Shown: positions 7,549 to 15,637 of the stretch, piece after piece
Position numbering within the stretch: position 1 is the stretch's first letter
Layout: every line of letters begins with the position of its first letter
From: JBCBWG01 sp039817205
Lineage (GTDB): Bacteria > Pseudomonadota > Alphaproteobacteria > Rhizobiales > Hyphomicrobiaceae
Length of the DNA: 30,354 nt
Assembly (NCBI GenBank): GCA_039817205.1
Contig: JBCBWG010000005.1
Coordinates: forward strand, 1 to 30,354
Direction of reading: 5' to 3'
Translations under genes and position numbers: made by a program
Notes under the pieces: generated by a model
What the model was told of the DNA's origin: nothing
The model's database searches: none
What the model saw: the letters and a program-made list of their open reading frames with translations, nothing else

Positions 7549-8943
7549 TCAAGATTGCGCGTTCAGCGGTATGCTCGAGCCGATGGGGTCGCCGACAAAC
7601 CAAACCTCACGCAGACCGACACCACGGATCTCCAGTTCGCCGCAACTCGTCAGCTCAAAGTCCGTCATGAGGGCCGCTTTACAGTCCGGGCATACAAGCA
7701 CACGTCCGCGCTCGCTTGCCCCTTCGAGCCTCGCCGCAAGGTTCACCGTGTCGCCCCAGATGTCGTAGCTAAACTTGCGCGTTCCGATGACACCGGCGGT
7801 GAGCGGTCCCGTTGCGATCCCAATGCGAAGCTCAAGGTCCAGGCCATCGCGCGCGCGGATGTCCGCGACAACCTTGAGCATAGCTTTCGAGAAGTGCGTG
7901 AGTTGGACGACCGGCTCATCGACGGGCTCTGGCACTCCGGCGGCTGCCATATAGGCATCGCCAATGGTTTTGATCTTTTCGACGCCGTGCTGCTCGGCGA
8001 GGGCATCAAACGCGCGCACCAACTCGTTCAGGAGTTCAACGATCCGCTGCGGTCCGAGCCGCTTTGATAGCGCAACAAATCCCGAGATGTCGGCAAAGAG
8101 GACGGCGACATTGTCATGTTCGCGCGCAACCGTTCGGCTCGGATCGGCCTTGAGCAACTCAACGATCGCATCCGGCAAAATATTGCGGAGCAGTCGATCG
8201 GTCTCAGCTTTCGCGCTCTCGACCAGCTGGAATGCGTACCAGACGGAGGCCGCAATCAGCGCCCCGGTTGTGATGGCGGCCTGCGTGTAAATTCCGTTGA
8301 CCATCTCAGGCGTGGCATCAAGCAGCGCAGTGCTCGGCGGAAATTGGTACCAACACACCAGATGAAGCACGATGCCGCTCACCACGGTCGCAAGCACCAG
8401 CCGGATGCGCTCGAGCCCGAACACGACAAAGGGTGCGGCCGCGCCAATGAAGTACTGCAGCTGCACGCCTGCGTGAGAGCCAACGAGCGCAGTGATGAGC
8501 GTGAGGGCAATCCACTCGGTAATGACGACGATCAACCCGCCGGCGATGGGGCTGATCCGATGCGAGAGTGGGACGACGACTGCGAGTGAGACGAGCATCG
8601 CGTTGACGAGAGCGAGCGGCCAGAATTTTGCGATTTCAATGAACAGATGTTGGAGCGTGTAGATGAGCGTGGTGGCCCCAATCAGATACGCGATCATGTT
8701 GAGGATTTTGAGCCGTCGCCGGGTCACTTCCGGATAGCCTTCGGTCCCGATGTTGGCGAGCCAGTTCAGTCCGTCAAGACAACGTTTGAGACTGTTCGAC
8801 CGCGTAATCCATCGTAAGAGCCACCGCGCGCGTTTCGGCAGAAGGCGTTGCAATGACGACGGCGCGGGCGTCGCAGGCATGGCGGTTCGTGAGCCTGGCG
8901 CGAAGCTTGCTCGCCGGCCTTGGGGAACGGGATTGGCCGTCAA
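7549..8943 (-). CDS. Membrane-anchored class III adenylate/guanylate cyclase
   Basis: This 464-residue protein makes a cyclic nucleotide, most likely cAMP, from NTP. A basic cytoplasmic N-terminus is followed by about six membrane helices between residues 80 and 240, a short linker, and a cyclase domain from about 274 to 450. Metal-binding aspartates are D285 (LFADISGF) and D329 (KTIGDAYM). K325, D394 (YDIWGDTVN), N401 and R405 fit the purine-recognition and transition-state positions, so the domain looks intact. The N-terminal domain resembles the six-helix sensor of CHASE2-less bacterial cyclases, and its signal is unknown. The start is a TTG with a G-rich stretch upstream; ATG 8880 is a shorter alternative. 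It lies 87 bases downstream of the Crp/Fnr gene on the same strand, suggesting a cAMP maker and reader pair. Confidence 0.9.
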   Translation of the reverse strand: MTANPVPQGRRASFAPGSRTAMPATPAPSSLQRLLPKRARWLLRWITRSNSLKRCLDGLNWLANIGTEGYPEVTRRRLKILNMIAYLIGATTLIYTLQHLFIEIAKFWPLALVNAMLVSLAVVVPLSHRISPIAGGLIVVITEWIALTLITALVGSHAGVQLQYFIGAAAPFVVFGLERIRLVLATVVSGIVLHLVCWYQFPPSTALLDATPEMVNGIYTQAAITTGALIAASVWYAFQLVESAKAETDRLLRNILPDAIVELLKADPSRTVAREHDNVAVLFADISGFVALSKRLGPQRIVELLNELVRAFDALAEQHGVEKIKTIGDAYMAAAGVPEPVDEPVVQLTHFSKAMLKVVADIRARDGLDLELRIGIATGPLTAGVIGTRKFSYDIWGDTVNLAARLEGASERGRVLVCPDCKAALMTDFELTSCGELEIRGVGLREVWFVGDPIGSSIPLNAQS

Positions 8944-9030
8944 CGTTTTGTCCCCCCGTTGTAAAGCCCGTGTTCTTAAAGCTGCCGGAACCGCCGCATC
9001 GATCGCTGAAGCGCCGAAAAAACTTAGGCT

Positions 9031-9732
9031 TCAGGCGTCGATTTCACCGATCAAGCGCAGGTTGTCGATATCGCAAACGATGGTGCTACCCGATCGCCGG
9101 ATGGCCTCACCGGTTTCGAGTTCGGCCAACGCCCCATTAACTTTCGGGCGGCTTGCGCCGAGCAACAGCGCCAGTTCGCCCTGCGACACCGGCACTTTGA
9201 TCGTGACCTCGCCTTCGTCCTGATCCGGTGCAATTTGGCGGCAAAGCGTGTCCAGATACCGCGCCAGCCGGACCTCGATCCGATGCAGGGCGACGCCTTC
9301 GAATTGCAGATCCGTTTCTCGCAGTCGCGCGCAGAGAAACCGAATGATGCACGTCGCAAATTCGGGTGACTGGCGAATAATGGCATCAGATGCTGACTGG
9401 CTCAGCGTGAGCACTTCGACCGCGGTCAAGGCCGTCGCATCCGCCGTTCGAACGCCGCCATCGAGCATGGCGATCTCGCCGAAGATGCTGCCGGCGTCGA
9501 TGTGCGCGAATGCGAGTTCGCGACCCTCCGCCGTCAGCACCGACGCCTTGACCCGGCCTTTGACGACCAAATAGAGATCGCGACCCGCGTCGCCACGGCC
9601 GAAAATGGTCTGCCCTGATTTGAAGCTCGCGCGCCGCACATAGCTTGCAACCAACGCGCATCCCGCCTCATCGAGGCCTGAGAAAAGTGGCGACGTGGCA
9701 ATCAGGTTTTGGATCTTTGGCTCATCGGACAT
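9031..9732 (-). CDS. Crp/Fnr family transcriptional regulator
   Basis: This 233-residue regulator has an N-terminal cyclic-nucleotide-binding domain (about 12-130), a long dimer helix and a C-terminal winged helix-turn-helix (181-225, VSQGELALLLGASRPKVN). The phosphate-binding cassette FGEIAML...RTA contains E86 and R95 at the spacing seen in true cAMP-binding members. There is no N-terminal cysteine set for an Fnr iron-sulfur cluster. I start at ATG 9732 because the homology begins there; ATG 9777 would add 15 residues. The adjacent cyclase downstream makes cAMP control likely by inference. Its DNA target is unknown, and I found no convincing TGTGA-like palindrome in its own upstream region. 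Confidence 0.9.
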   Translation of the reverse strand: MSDEPKIQNLIATSPLFSGLDEAGCALVASYVRRASFKSGQTIFGRGDAGRDLYLVVKGRVKASVLTAEGRELAFAHIDAGSIFGEIAMLDGGVRTADATALTAVEVLTLSQSASDAIIRQSPEFATCIIRFLCARLRETDLQFEGVALHRIEVRLARYLDTLCRQIAPDQDEGEVTIKVPVSQGELALLLGASRPKVNGALAELETGEAIRRSGSTIVCDIDNLRLIGEIDA

Positions 9733-9933
9733 GGGGAAAAGCGTCCTGTCTTCACGTCGGGCGCAGACGAAAACCATAGGCCATCACCGGCGCTTGCCGT
9801 TTGAACCGATGCAGAACACCGGCGTTGATCGCGGTAATATGCCACGATTTCGCCGCGGTCGAGGCGACAACCGCTTGCAATCGTGAAACGCGCGCCGCAA
9901 ACCCTTGCTTTCGCGGTCGCCCGGACGCATTTT

Positions 9934-9952
9934 CCAGCCAACCCAAGGCTGG
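9934..9952 (+). promoter_or_regulatory. Hairpin just upstream of the infA ribosome site
   Basis: CCAGCC (9934-9939) and GGCTGG (9947-9952) form a perfect 6-bp stem with a 7-base loop. The infA ribosome site AGAGGA starts 5 bases later and the ATG 13 bases later. The stem does not cover the ribosome site and has no U-run, so it is not a terminator. It may stabilise or modulate the infA leader. This is seen in the sequence, with function inferred only weakly. Confidence 0.35.
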
Positions 9953-9965
9953 CTCGAGAGGATCT

Positions 9966-10184
9966 ATGGCCAAAGAGGAACTTTTGGAATTTCCGGGCGT
10001 CGTCTCGGAGCTTTTGCCCAATGCGACCTTCCGCGTGAAGCTCGAGAACGGGCACGAAATCATCGCGCACACGGCTGGTAAAATGCGCAAGAACCGCATT
10101 CGCGTCCTGGCCGGGGACCGCGTCCAGGTCGAGATGACACCGTATGACCTCACCAAGGGCCGGATCACCTACCGCTTCAAGTGA
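9966..10184 (+). CDS. infA: Translation initiation factor IF-1
   Basis: This 72-residue S1/OB-fold protein binds the 30S A site during initiation. MAKEELLEFPGVVSELLPNA, GHEIIAHTAGKMRKNRIRVL and TKGRITYRFK are near-universal IF-1 sequences. Length is canonical and a ribosome site AGAGGA precedes the ATG. It is divergent from the Crp/Fnr gene across a 233-base gap that must hold both promoters. The following maf frame overlaps its 3' end or begins shortly after it, as expected for an infA-maf-yacG operon. Confidence 0.98.
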   Translation: MAKEELLEFPGVVSELLPNATFRVKLENGHEIIAHTAGKMRKNRIRVLAGDRVQVEMTPYDLTKGRITYRFK

Positions 10185-10932
10185 TGTCGAAGATGGCGGC
10201 GCGGCCACGAACCCTCGCTCCGCTCTGCGCACCGATACCATCAAACCGAAACGGCGTACGTTGCGAGAGGCACGGGCCAGCGGACGCGATATCGCTCCCG
10301 AAGGGCCACCGCGGCTTATTCTTGCGAGCGCCTCGCCCCGCCGTTTGAGCCTGCTGGCCCAGGTTGGAATTGATCCAGACGCGCTGCGACCTGCTGATAT
10401 CGACGAGACGCCGTTACGCCGCGAGATGCCCCGCACGCTTGTCTCTCGGCTCGCCAAAGCAAAGGCGGAACGCGCCAGAGACCAGATCGCCGAAGACCAG
10501 GACCTCGCCCACGCGCACGTTCTGGCCGCTGACACGGTCGTGGCCGTTGGCCGCCGCGTCCTATTGAAGCCGCAGCATGTCGAGCAGGCCGTGGCCGCAC
10601 TTGAGCTGCTGTCTGGCCGGTCGCACCGGGTCTATACCGGTGTTTGTGTCCTGACGCCCGACGACAAGGCGCGCACGCGGGTTGTTGAGACCCGCGTCCG
10701 ATTCAAGCGTTTGTCGCGATCGGAGAAGGAGGCCTACATCGCCTCTCGCGAGTGGCGGGACAAGGCCGGTGGCTACGCGATCCAAGGCATCGCCGGTTGC
10801 TTCATTCAGAAGATAAGCGGGTCCTACACCAACGTCGTTGGTTTGCCGGTGACAGAGGTCGTCGGCCTTCTCCAAGGCGAGGGCTTCCCGGTCTATTTCA
10901 ATTGGGTGGACGGTGCCCTACCGGGTCGCTGA
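10144..10932 (+). CDS. maf: Maf family nucleoside triphosphate pyrophosphatase (YhdE type)
   Basis: The core (from about residue 56 of this frame) hydrolyses non-canonical or pyrimidine NTPs to NMP and pyrophosphate. ILASASPRR, DIDETP, AADTVVAV and DKAGGYAIQGIAGCFI followed by GSYTNVVGLP are the Maf signatures, and the last block is of the YhdE (dTTP/UTPase) rather than YceF kind. Length is 262 from the ATG at 10144, against about 200 for the family. The extra 55 residues are basic and disordered-looking, and this start overlaps infA by 41 bases. An in-frame TTG at 10261 would give 223 residues. Neither start has a strong ribosome site, so the product is certain but the start is not. Confidence 0.9.
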   Translation: MTSPRAGSPTASSDVEDGGAATNPRSALRTDTIKPKRRTLREARASGRDIAPEGPPRLILASASPRRLSLLAQVGIDPDALRPADIDETPLRREMPRTLVSRLAKAKAERARDQIAEDQDLAHAHVLAADTVVAVGRRVLLKPQHVEQAVAALELLSGRSHRVYTGVCVLTPDDKARTRVVETRVRFKRLSRSEKEAYIASREWRDKAGGYAIQGIAGCFIQKISGSYTNVVGLPVTEVVGLLQGEGFPVYFNWVDGALPGR

Positions 10933-10982
10933 GGTTGAAACCGGGTCAATGAAGAGATCACGCTGATGGAGCGTGCAGGCCA

Positions 10983-11210
10983 ATGACACAGAAATCGCGC
11001 AAGTCGCGCTGTCCGATCTGCAATGCCGAGACGGTGCAGGCCTATCGCCCATTTTGCTCCAAGCGCTGCGCCGATATCGATCTCGGCCGCTGGCTCGGCG
11101 GCAACTACGCGGTCCCCGATCGGGCGGTCAACGAAGACGACGATTGGTCGAGCGACAGCGACGAGGTTGCGCGCGTCGAAGGTGAACTTCCGCCACGCCG
11201 ATTGAACTGA
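10983..11210 (+). CDS. yacG: DNA gyrase inhibitor / zinc-binding protein YacG
   Basis: This 75-residue protein carries the YacG zinc finger CPIC-X14-FCSKRC, with cysteines near residues 10, 13, 25 and 29, followed by DLGRWLGGNYAVP. In E. coli YacG binds GyrB and inhibits gyrase. The tail is acidic and less conserved. GGAG precedes the ATG, and the gene follows maf by 50 bases, the standard alphaproteobacterial arrangement, so it is probably the last gene of the infA operon. Confidence 0.95.
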   Translation: MTQKSRKSRCPICNAETVQAYRPFCSKRCADIDLGRWLGGNYAVPDRAVNEDDDWSSDSDEVARVEGELPPRRLN

Positions 11211-11396
11211 TCTACGTGGCCTCGTCAGATGGGGCCTGAAGCCCAAAAAGCTTGTCCCACTGAGGTGAGCGACGGCAACCCGACCGTAGTGCATGCAACG
11301 CTGCGCAAAGCTCTGGACAGCCTCGCGCAGCAACACTATACACGCGGCTCCGGGGGTCATTTGCGCCGGTGTTTTCGCGCGCCACAGCCTTGGAAA

Positions 11397-11472
11397 GCCC
11401 AGGTAGCTCAGTTGGTAGAGCATGCGACTGAAAATCGCAGTGTCGGTGGTTCGATCCCGCCCCTGGGCACCA
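11397..11472 (+). tRNA. tRNA-Phe (anticodon GAA)
   Basis: This is a 76-base cloverleaf. The acceptor GCCCAGG pairs with CCTGGGC, followed by A and encoded CCA. The D-arm is GCTC...GAGC and the anticodon arm is TGCGA-CTGAAAA-TCGCA (anticodon GAA). The variable loop is GTGTC and the T-arm GGTGG-TTCGATC-CCGCC. One pair in the T-stem is a wobble. It lies 186 bases after yacG. The 197 bases that follow, up to the next gene end, hold nothing I can identify. Confidence 0.98.
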
Positions 11473-11669
11473 TTTCACTGATTTCGTGCGCTTGTCGCGC
11501 TCCTCTGAGCTGGCTCTTCGCTGAATGCGGGGGCTCGCCGGGTCGCTTTGCTCCCCGGCCAGGGTTTCTCGCTTGGTTTGGCCGTGCTCCAGACGTCGGC
11601 AATGTGGGTGAGGAATGTGCCTGAGGAATGAGCGGGTGCAATCGCAAGGCATCGGTTCTGTGCCGTTAA

Positions 11670-12413
11670 TTAGAGTGCCATCGCGACCAGCATCCACACA
11701 GCCATCGCAACCATCATGACGTTCTCGGTAAACGAGATAAACCCGAGTGGCACGTTGCTGTTGCCGCCGACGCAGGCGCACTTGAGTTCGCGTTTGTCGA
11801 TGTAGACGGCCTTGAAAACTGAGACAGCACCAATGCTGCCGATGACAAGAGCCAGAGGCGCCGCAAACCAGGTGAGCGCGCCCGCGAGCATCAGGACGCC
11901 TGCCAAACCTTCGGCGTAGGGGTAGATGTAGCCGTAAGGCACCCACCGCTGTGCAAGCAGGTCGTAGTTCAGAAACATCGTCGAAAAACTTTCGACGTCT
12001 TGAAGTTTCTGAAGCGCCAAAAGGCACATGGCGATCGCAATAAACGAGCCGACGGTCTGGGCGTCCAACGGCTTCTGATTTGACAGATAGCTCACGGCGA
12101 GCGCCATAGCGGCGGCCATGCCAAAGAGCATCGCAACGGGGCGATAAGTGGTTGCGTTCGGATCGGGGATGTGCCCGCCAGTATGCTCAACCAAGGCATC
12201 ATATCCACCAATTCGGGCGCCATTGATCCAGATCTGGGGCGTGGTTTTCACGTTGTGCTCGTCTTTGAACGCATCCGTCTCTGACCGACTGGTCAGGTGA
12301 TGGTCCTCAACTTGGAACCCCTTGCTCTCAAGCAGGTGCTTCGCCTTCAGCCCGTACGGGCACGTGTGCTTATCCATAACCATGCGGTGAAGAACGGCGG
12401 TCGAACTCATCAT
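11670..12413 (-). CDS. Glutaredoxin-MauE/DoxX membrane fusion protein
   Basis: This 247-residue protein has an N-terminal glutaredoxin-like domain (about 8-90) with the site TCPYG (C18) and the cis-proline block TTPQIWING, followed by GGYDAL. The usual second active-site cysteine is glycine, so it is a monothiol variant. Four or so membrane helices (about 100-245) resemble MauE, including FEN-type helices and a CACVGG motif whose cysteines face a likely redox site. MauE-family proteins support disulfide handling in the periplasm. The same fusion occurs in other Alphaproteobacteria, from memory. GGAG lies 6 bases before the ATG at 12413, which decides the start over upstream ATG 12479. The substrate is unknown. 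Confidence 0.85.
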   Translation of the reverse strand: MMSSTAVLHRMVMDKHTCPYGLKAKHLLESKGFQVEDHHLTSRSETDAFKDEHNVKTTPQIWINGARIGGYDALVEHTGGHIPDPNATTYRPVAMLFGMAAAMALAVSYLSNQKPLDAQTVGSFIAIAMCLLALQKLQDVESFSTMFLNYDLLAQRWVPYGYIYPYAEGLAGVLMLAGALTWFAAPLALVIGSIGAVSVFKAVYIDKRELKCACVGGNSNVPLGFISFTENVMMVAMAVWMLVAMAL

Positions 12414-12650
12414 CTTGCTCCGCGGGCTTGCTCTCTGATCCCGGTCCGTCGAGGTGCGTCTTTGGCCCCGTTCCCACAAACGTGGACCGTCCCGGAGCTA
12501 GAAGGTCAAGCGGGGAGCAAGGCGGCAAATGAGCCGGTCTAGATGCGGAGAAATGGAAGAAGCTCGGCGCAATACATAATCAGGGGCGTTATGAGGGGCG
12601 CCATTCCGCGTCGCGCGGATCGCCGACACGACCGTGGAAATCCGGCGCAC

Positions 12651-13139
12651 CTACTTCGGGCAGTAGCCAGTCAGGAGCTGCTTTGGAGCCTTATCGCAGT
12701 AGACAACCCACCAGGCATCCGTCGATCCAATGACGAAGTCTACGACCCGCCAGCCCGTCGATGTGCGCCGCAGAAACACCTCGGTGCGCACGCCGTCCAT
12801 ATACTCGGCGTCACTGCGCATTGGTGTCTTGGTAATATCGATCTTGCGACCGCCGGGGCGCTGAGGGATGACGCGGGCAAATGCCCACGATTTCAAGACG
12901 CGCAGGTCTTTGACCACGAACTCGATCGGCGCATTCAGTTTCTTTGCGATCGACGGCCGCATGGCGTTCATGATTTTCGCGCGCTCGGCAGATCCACGTG
13001 TCGGTGTCGTCCAGGCGCGCGCATCGGCGGAACTTGACGTGATCGACAAGCTGACAGCGACGACGCTTGCGAAAAGCATAGTCAGAAGAACAGGCCGAGT
13101 TCGTGTCTGGTTCGATGTCATCTTCGTTCTCGTTTTCAT
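12651..13139 (-). CDS. Small secreted protein of unknown function
   Basis: This 162-residue protein has a signal peptide: basic start, hydrophobic stretch about 17-33, and a likely cut after ADARA. The mature part is about 120 residues with AKIMNAMRPSIAKKLNAPIE, LKSWAFARVIPQRPGG, and near the end TGWRVVDFVIGSTDAWW. This pattern resembles an unnamed family of small proteobacterial exported proteins; I do not recognise a named domain. Its ATG is 8 bases after the stop of the preceding minus-strand gene, so it is the last member of the four-gene secreted cluster. Met-7 (13121) is an alternative start. Confidence 0.78.
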   Translation of the reverse strand: MKTRTKMTSNQTRTRPVLLTMLFASVVAVSLSITSSSADARAWTTPTRGSAERAKIMNAMRPSIAKKLNAPIEFVVKDLRVLKSWAFARVIPQRPGGRKIDITKTPMRSDAEYMDGVRTEVFLRRTSTGWRVVDFVIGSTDAWWVVYCDKAPKQLLTGYCPK

Positions 13140-13147
13140 TCCGCGCT

Positions 13148-14623
13148 CTAACGCAGTTTTGTCAAAACCGACACGCTTCCATCGCCAGCGAGATGCTTAA
13201 ACGATCCATCGCTTTGCCGATGATAAACCCAGGAGCGTGAGTTTGCGTTTGGTTCACCGTCGTACAGTGTGAGGCGGCCGCCGCCCGCATCGAAGTAGGC
13301 TTTGTAACGCTTACCGCCCCAGTCAACGAAGAAGTAGCTGTTGCCCCATTCCGTGATCTTGATCTGGCCTTGGCCATTCACTGAATAAGACCCAACAATG
13401 GCGCTCCCATTTGCGTGGGCGCCTGTCGTCGGGGTCGTATTTTGGCGGTTCGCCGCGGCAGTGCTTGTGCCGTCGATGGGGCGGAAGCCTGCTCGGCCTT
13501 GGCCGTCGCGTGGTTGGAACGATCCGTCGGCCGCCCGCGCGAAGACGGCAATGGGTTGCGTTGTTTGCGGATCGCCTTCGTAGATCGAGAGCGTGCTTCT
13601 CGCCGCATCGAAGTATCCGGTCAAACGCTGGTTGTTTGCCTCGACATAGTAATAACCATTTCCCCAGACGGAAATCTTTATGCGTTGGCCAGAACCAATC
13701 TCGGTATAGAGGCCGCTGATATCGGCAGTGCGCTTTTGTGTTCTCGTGCCATCCGTTGTTGACCGCGTCGTTGGAGCTGTGGTCGTCGCTGGGGCTTGGC
13801 TCTCATCAATGTTTCGGTTGAGTGCGGCGAGCGTTGCGGTCCCACCGGTCTCCGGACATTTCTTTCCGCGCTCGAGAACGGCGAACAGACCCGTGTCCTC
13901 GCTCTCCGTCAGACGCGTGCGCATTTGCTTCCACGCTGCGTTCTTTTCGTAAATCGCCCGGAAGACGGCCGCAGCATCGGCGGTGAGGTTGCCGAGCGCT
14001 GCATTGACGATGCAGGCGCATTTTGCGCTCTTGTCGTCAGCGGTGCCGGGCCGCCGTTTGAACGTGACGCAAGAGCCGTGCACCGATCGTTGCCAGGCCG
14101 GGTTCATCACGCGGGCGGCGGCGGATGGATCGAGATGCGAGAAGGCCACGTTTTGAAGCTTGAGCCGCACCACATTGGTGCCGAGCGTGTCACCGGACGT
14201 CGGGTAACCGAAAGCGGCTTGCCACTGCCTGCTGCCGGTGCTCTTCAAATGCTCGTAGCGGACGATCTTGAGCGCTTTTTTGCTCAGAATGAAACTGCTG
14301 CACGTGTCACGCATCTCTCGAACATTGAGCAGATCGCCGGACCGGCTCAGCACGAACGACGTGTTCACCAAATTGCCGAGCAACGGGCGCACGGCATCTG
14401 CGAGTTCTGGGTCTAAACAGGTCGAGCCACGCAACTGTTGCTGCACCTTGCTGACGACCATGCGCAGCCAGTCGGCCCGCGCAATTTCCGCATTTGTCGC
14501 CACAATCCGTTTCGGCGCGACGAAGAGAAAGCTGTCGACGGTTTGCCCCTGTGCAATCGCCGGTTTGATCGCCGACATCGTGCAAATGACGGCGACGACG
14601 GGGACTGCGAAACGTTGAACCAT
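13148..14623 (-). CDS. Secreted protein with two C-terminal WGN/YF repeats, unknown function
   Basis: This encodes 491 residues from ATG 14623, chosen because AAGGAG lies upstream and a clean signal peptide follows (MVQRFAVPVVAVICT..., cut near AIAQG); the frame is open to 14695. Residues 27-260 form a cysteine-containing domain I do not recognise. Residues 270-300 are a Thr-rich linker. Two related units lie at about 302-376 and 409-482: each has an IxGxY start, then IKI-x2-WGN, an aromatic strand (YYYVE or YFFVD), a GYFDA or AYFDA turn and a DGSF end. They look like small beta domains that might bind ligand or cell wall, which is inference. It lies 59 bases downstream of the CAP gene in the same direction. 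Confidence 0.82.
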   Translation of the reverse strand: MVQRFAVPVVAVICTMSAIKPAIAQGQTVDSFLFVAPKRIVATNAEIARADWLRMVVSKVQQQLRGSTCLDPELADAVRPLLGNLVNTSFVLSRSGDLLNVREMRDTCSSFILSKKALKIVRYEHLKSTGSRQWQAAFGYPTSGDTLGTNVVRLKLQNVAFSHLDPSAAARVMNPAWQRSVHGSCVTFKRRPGTADDKSAKCACIVNAALGNLTADAAAVFRAIYEKNAAWKQMRTRLTESEDTGLFAVLERGKKCPETGGTATLAALNRNIDESQAPATTTAPTTRSTTDGTRTQKRTADISGLYTEIGSGQRIKISVWGNGYYYVEANNQRLTGYFDAARSTLSIYEGDPQTTQPIAVFARAADGSFQPRDGQGRAGFRPIDGTSTAAANRQNTTPTTGAHANGSAIVGSYSVNGQGQIKITEWGNSYFFVDWGGKRYKAYFDAGGGRLTLYDGEPNANSRSWVYHRQSDGSFKHLAGDGSVSVLTKLR

Positions 14624-14682
14624 CGACAGTGAGCTCCTTTTCGCTCGTGAGCCGATAAAGCGTGAGCGCGCTCTCGTTCGGT

Positions 14683-15573
14683 CTACCGGCCGCAACGATC
14701 GGCGAACTTTTGGGTCCAGTAGGCGCCGTATTGGCTGCCGGTTGCTTTGCCGATTCCGATCAAGCGGTAGGTCGGGTTCATGATCGCTTCGCAGTGGCCG
14801 CTCGTGCTCGACATCCAGCCGGCGACCGCGCCGTCAGCCGTCGGGTTGGCTGCAATGTTTTCGCCCATCGCGACCTGCCCGCAGACGGCGGTGATCCGGC
14901 CTTGCATATCGCCGTGCGTGAAGTTGCCGGTGTTGAGCATTTGCTGGCTCCAGGCTGTGGCGGCCTGGCTCAGCGGTTGATGCAATTGGAGCGGCGGGGC
15001 TGGCCCAAAGCGCGTCCCGGTGCCCGTGCAGACGGCGCCGTTCGCCCGATGCTGGTTGACCAACTCGAGGATGCGCATGACGTCGCCATCGGCCGAGGTG
15101 GCACTGCCGTTTGGCTGACGTGGCGTCGTGGCGGCGGCCTGCTGCTGGGGTTGCCGCTGAGGCTGCGCCTGCGCTGTATTTGTGTTCGGCGCGGCGTTAG
15201 ACCCGCTCGCATAACCGACCATCATGGCGGGTGCGTCGACCCGCACGACGCTCAGGCACACTTCGTTCTCGTCATAGACGGAATAGTAGTGTCCTTGAGC
15301 CGCGGTAATTTCCTGCATCTGACCAGGATCGATCCGCACGAGCGGTTGGTCCTGGTTTTGGTAATTGCGCTCATTGCCTTTGTAGTCGATCCAGAAAACG
15401 TAGAGCGGGATTGCACCCTCGTTGCGGATCGCAAGCTGTGATCTTTGATTGCCCTGAGACGCCACTTGCCCGCGCAGTTCGCAACCGTTGCCGCGTGCTT
15501 CGGCTGATGGGGCGCTGAACGGTGCCGCTGCTGCAATGATTGCTGCGACCGCAAGGGCCTTTAAGGTCGTCAT
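14683..15573 (-). CDS. Secreted CAP-domain protein with VHL-beta-like domain
   Basis: This encodes 296 residues. The signal peptide is residues 1-27. Residues 38-108 resemble the beta domain of the von Hippel-Lindau protein: RNEGAIPLYVFWIDYKGNE, then a PG turn, GHYYSVYDENEVCL. A Gln/Ala-rich linker (125-160) leads to a CAP (SCP/PR-1) domain at 163-293. That domain has H220 (FTHGD), E238 (MGENIA) and H260 (SGHCEAIMNP), the residues that line the CAP cavity. CAP proteins are extracellular lipid-binding or defence-related proteins in several lineages; the bacterial role is poorly known. GGAGG 8 bases before ATG 15573 fixes the start. It is in the middle of the secreted cluster, 64 bases after the trefoil-propeller gene. 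Confidence 0.88.
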   Translation of the reverse strand: MTTLKALAVAAIIAAAAPFSAPSAEARGNGCELRGQVASQGNQRSQLAIRNEGAIPLYVFWIDYKGNERNYQNQDQPLVRIDPGQMQEITAAQGHYYSVYDENEVCLSVVRVDAPAMMVGYASGSNAAPNTNTAQAQPQRQPQQQAAATTPRQPNGSATSADGDVMRILELVNQHRANGAVCTGTGTRFGPAPPLQLHQPLSQAATAWSQQMLNTGNFTHGDMQGRITAVCGQVAMGENIAANPTADGAVAGWMSSTSGHCEAIMNPTYRLIGIGKATGSQYGAYWTQKFADRCGR

Positions 15574-15637
15574 AGGTTCCTCCAAAAACTGCGTCGCTCG
15601 AGCCCGGGCAAATCGAGAGCCAGCAGTTGCCGTCTTC

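Noticed and set aside
7540..8067. Plus-strand frame over the cyclase gene
   Set aside because: It is antisense to the intact cyclase domain with no support of its own.
9733..9965. Crp-type operator between the regulator gene and infA
   Set aside because: No TGTGA-N6-TCACA-like palindrome was found on reading this gap.
14662..15441. Plus-strand frame of about 259 residues
   Set aside because: It is antisense to the CAP-domain gene, whose signal peptide, motifs and ribosome site are clear.
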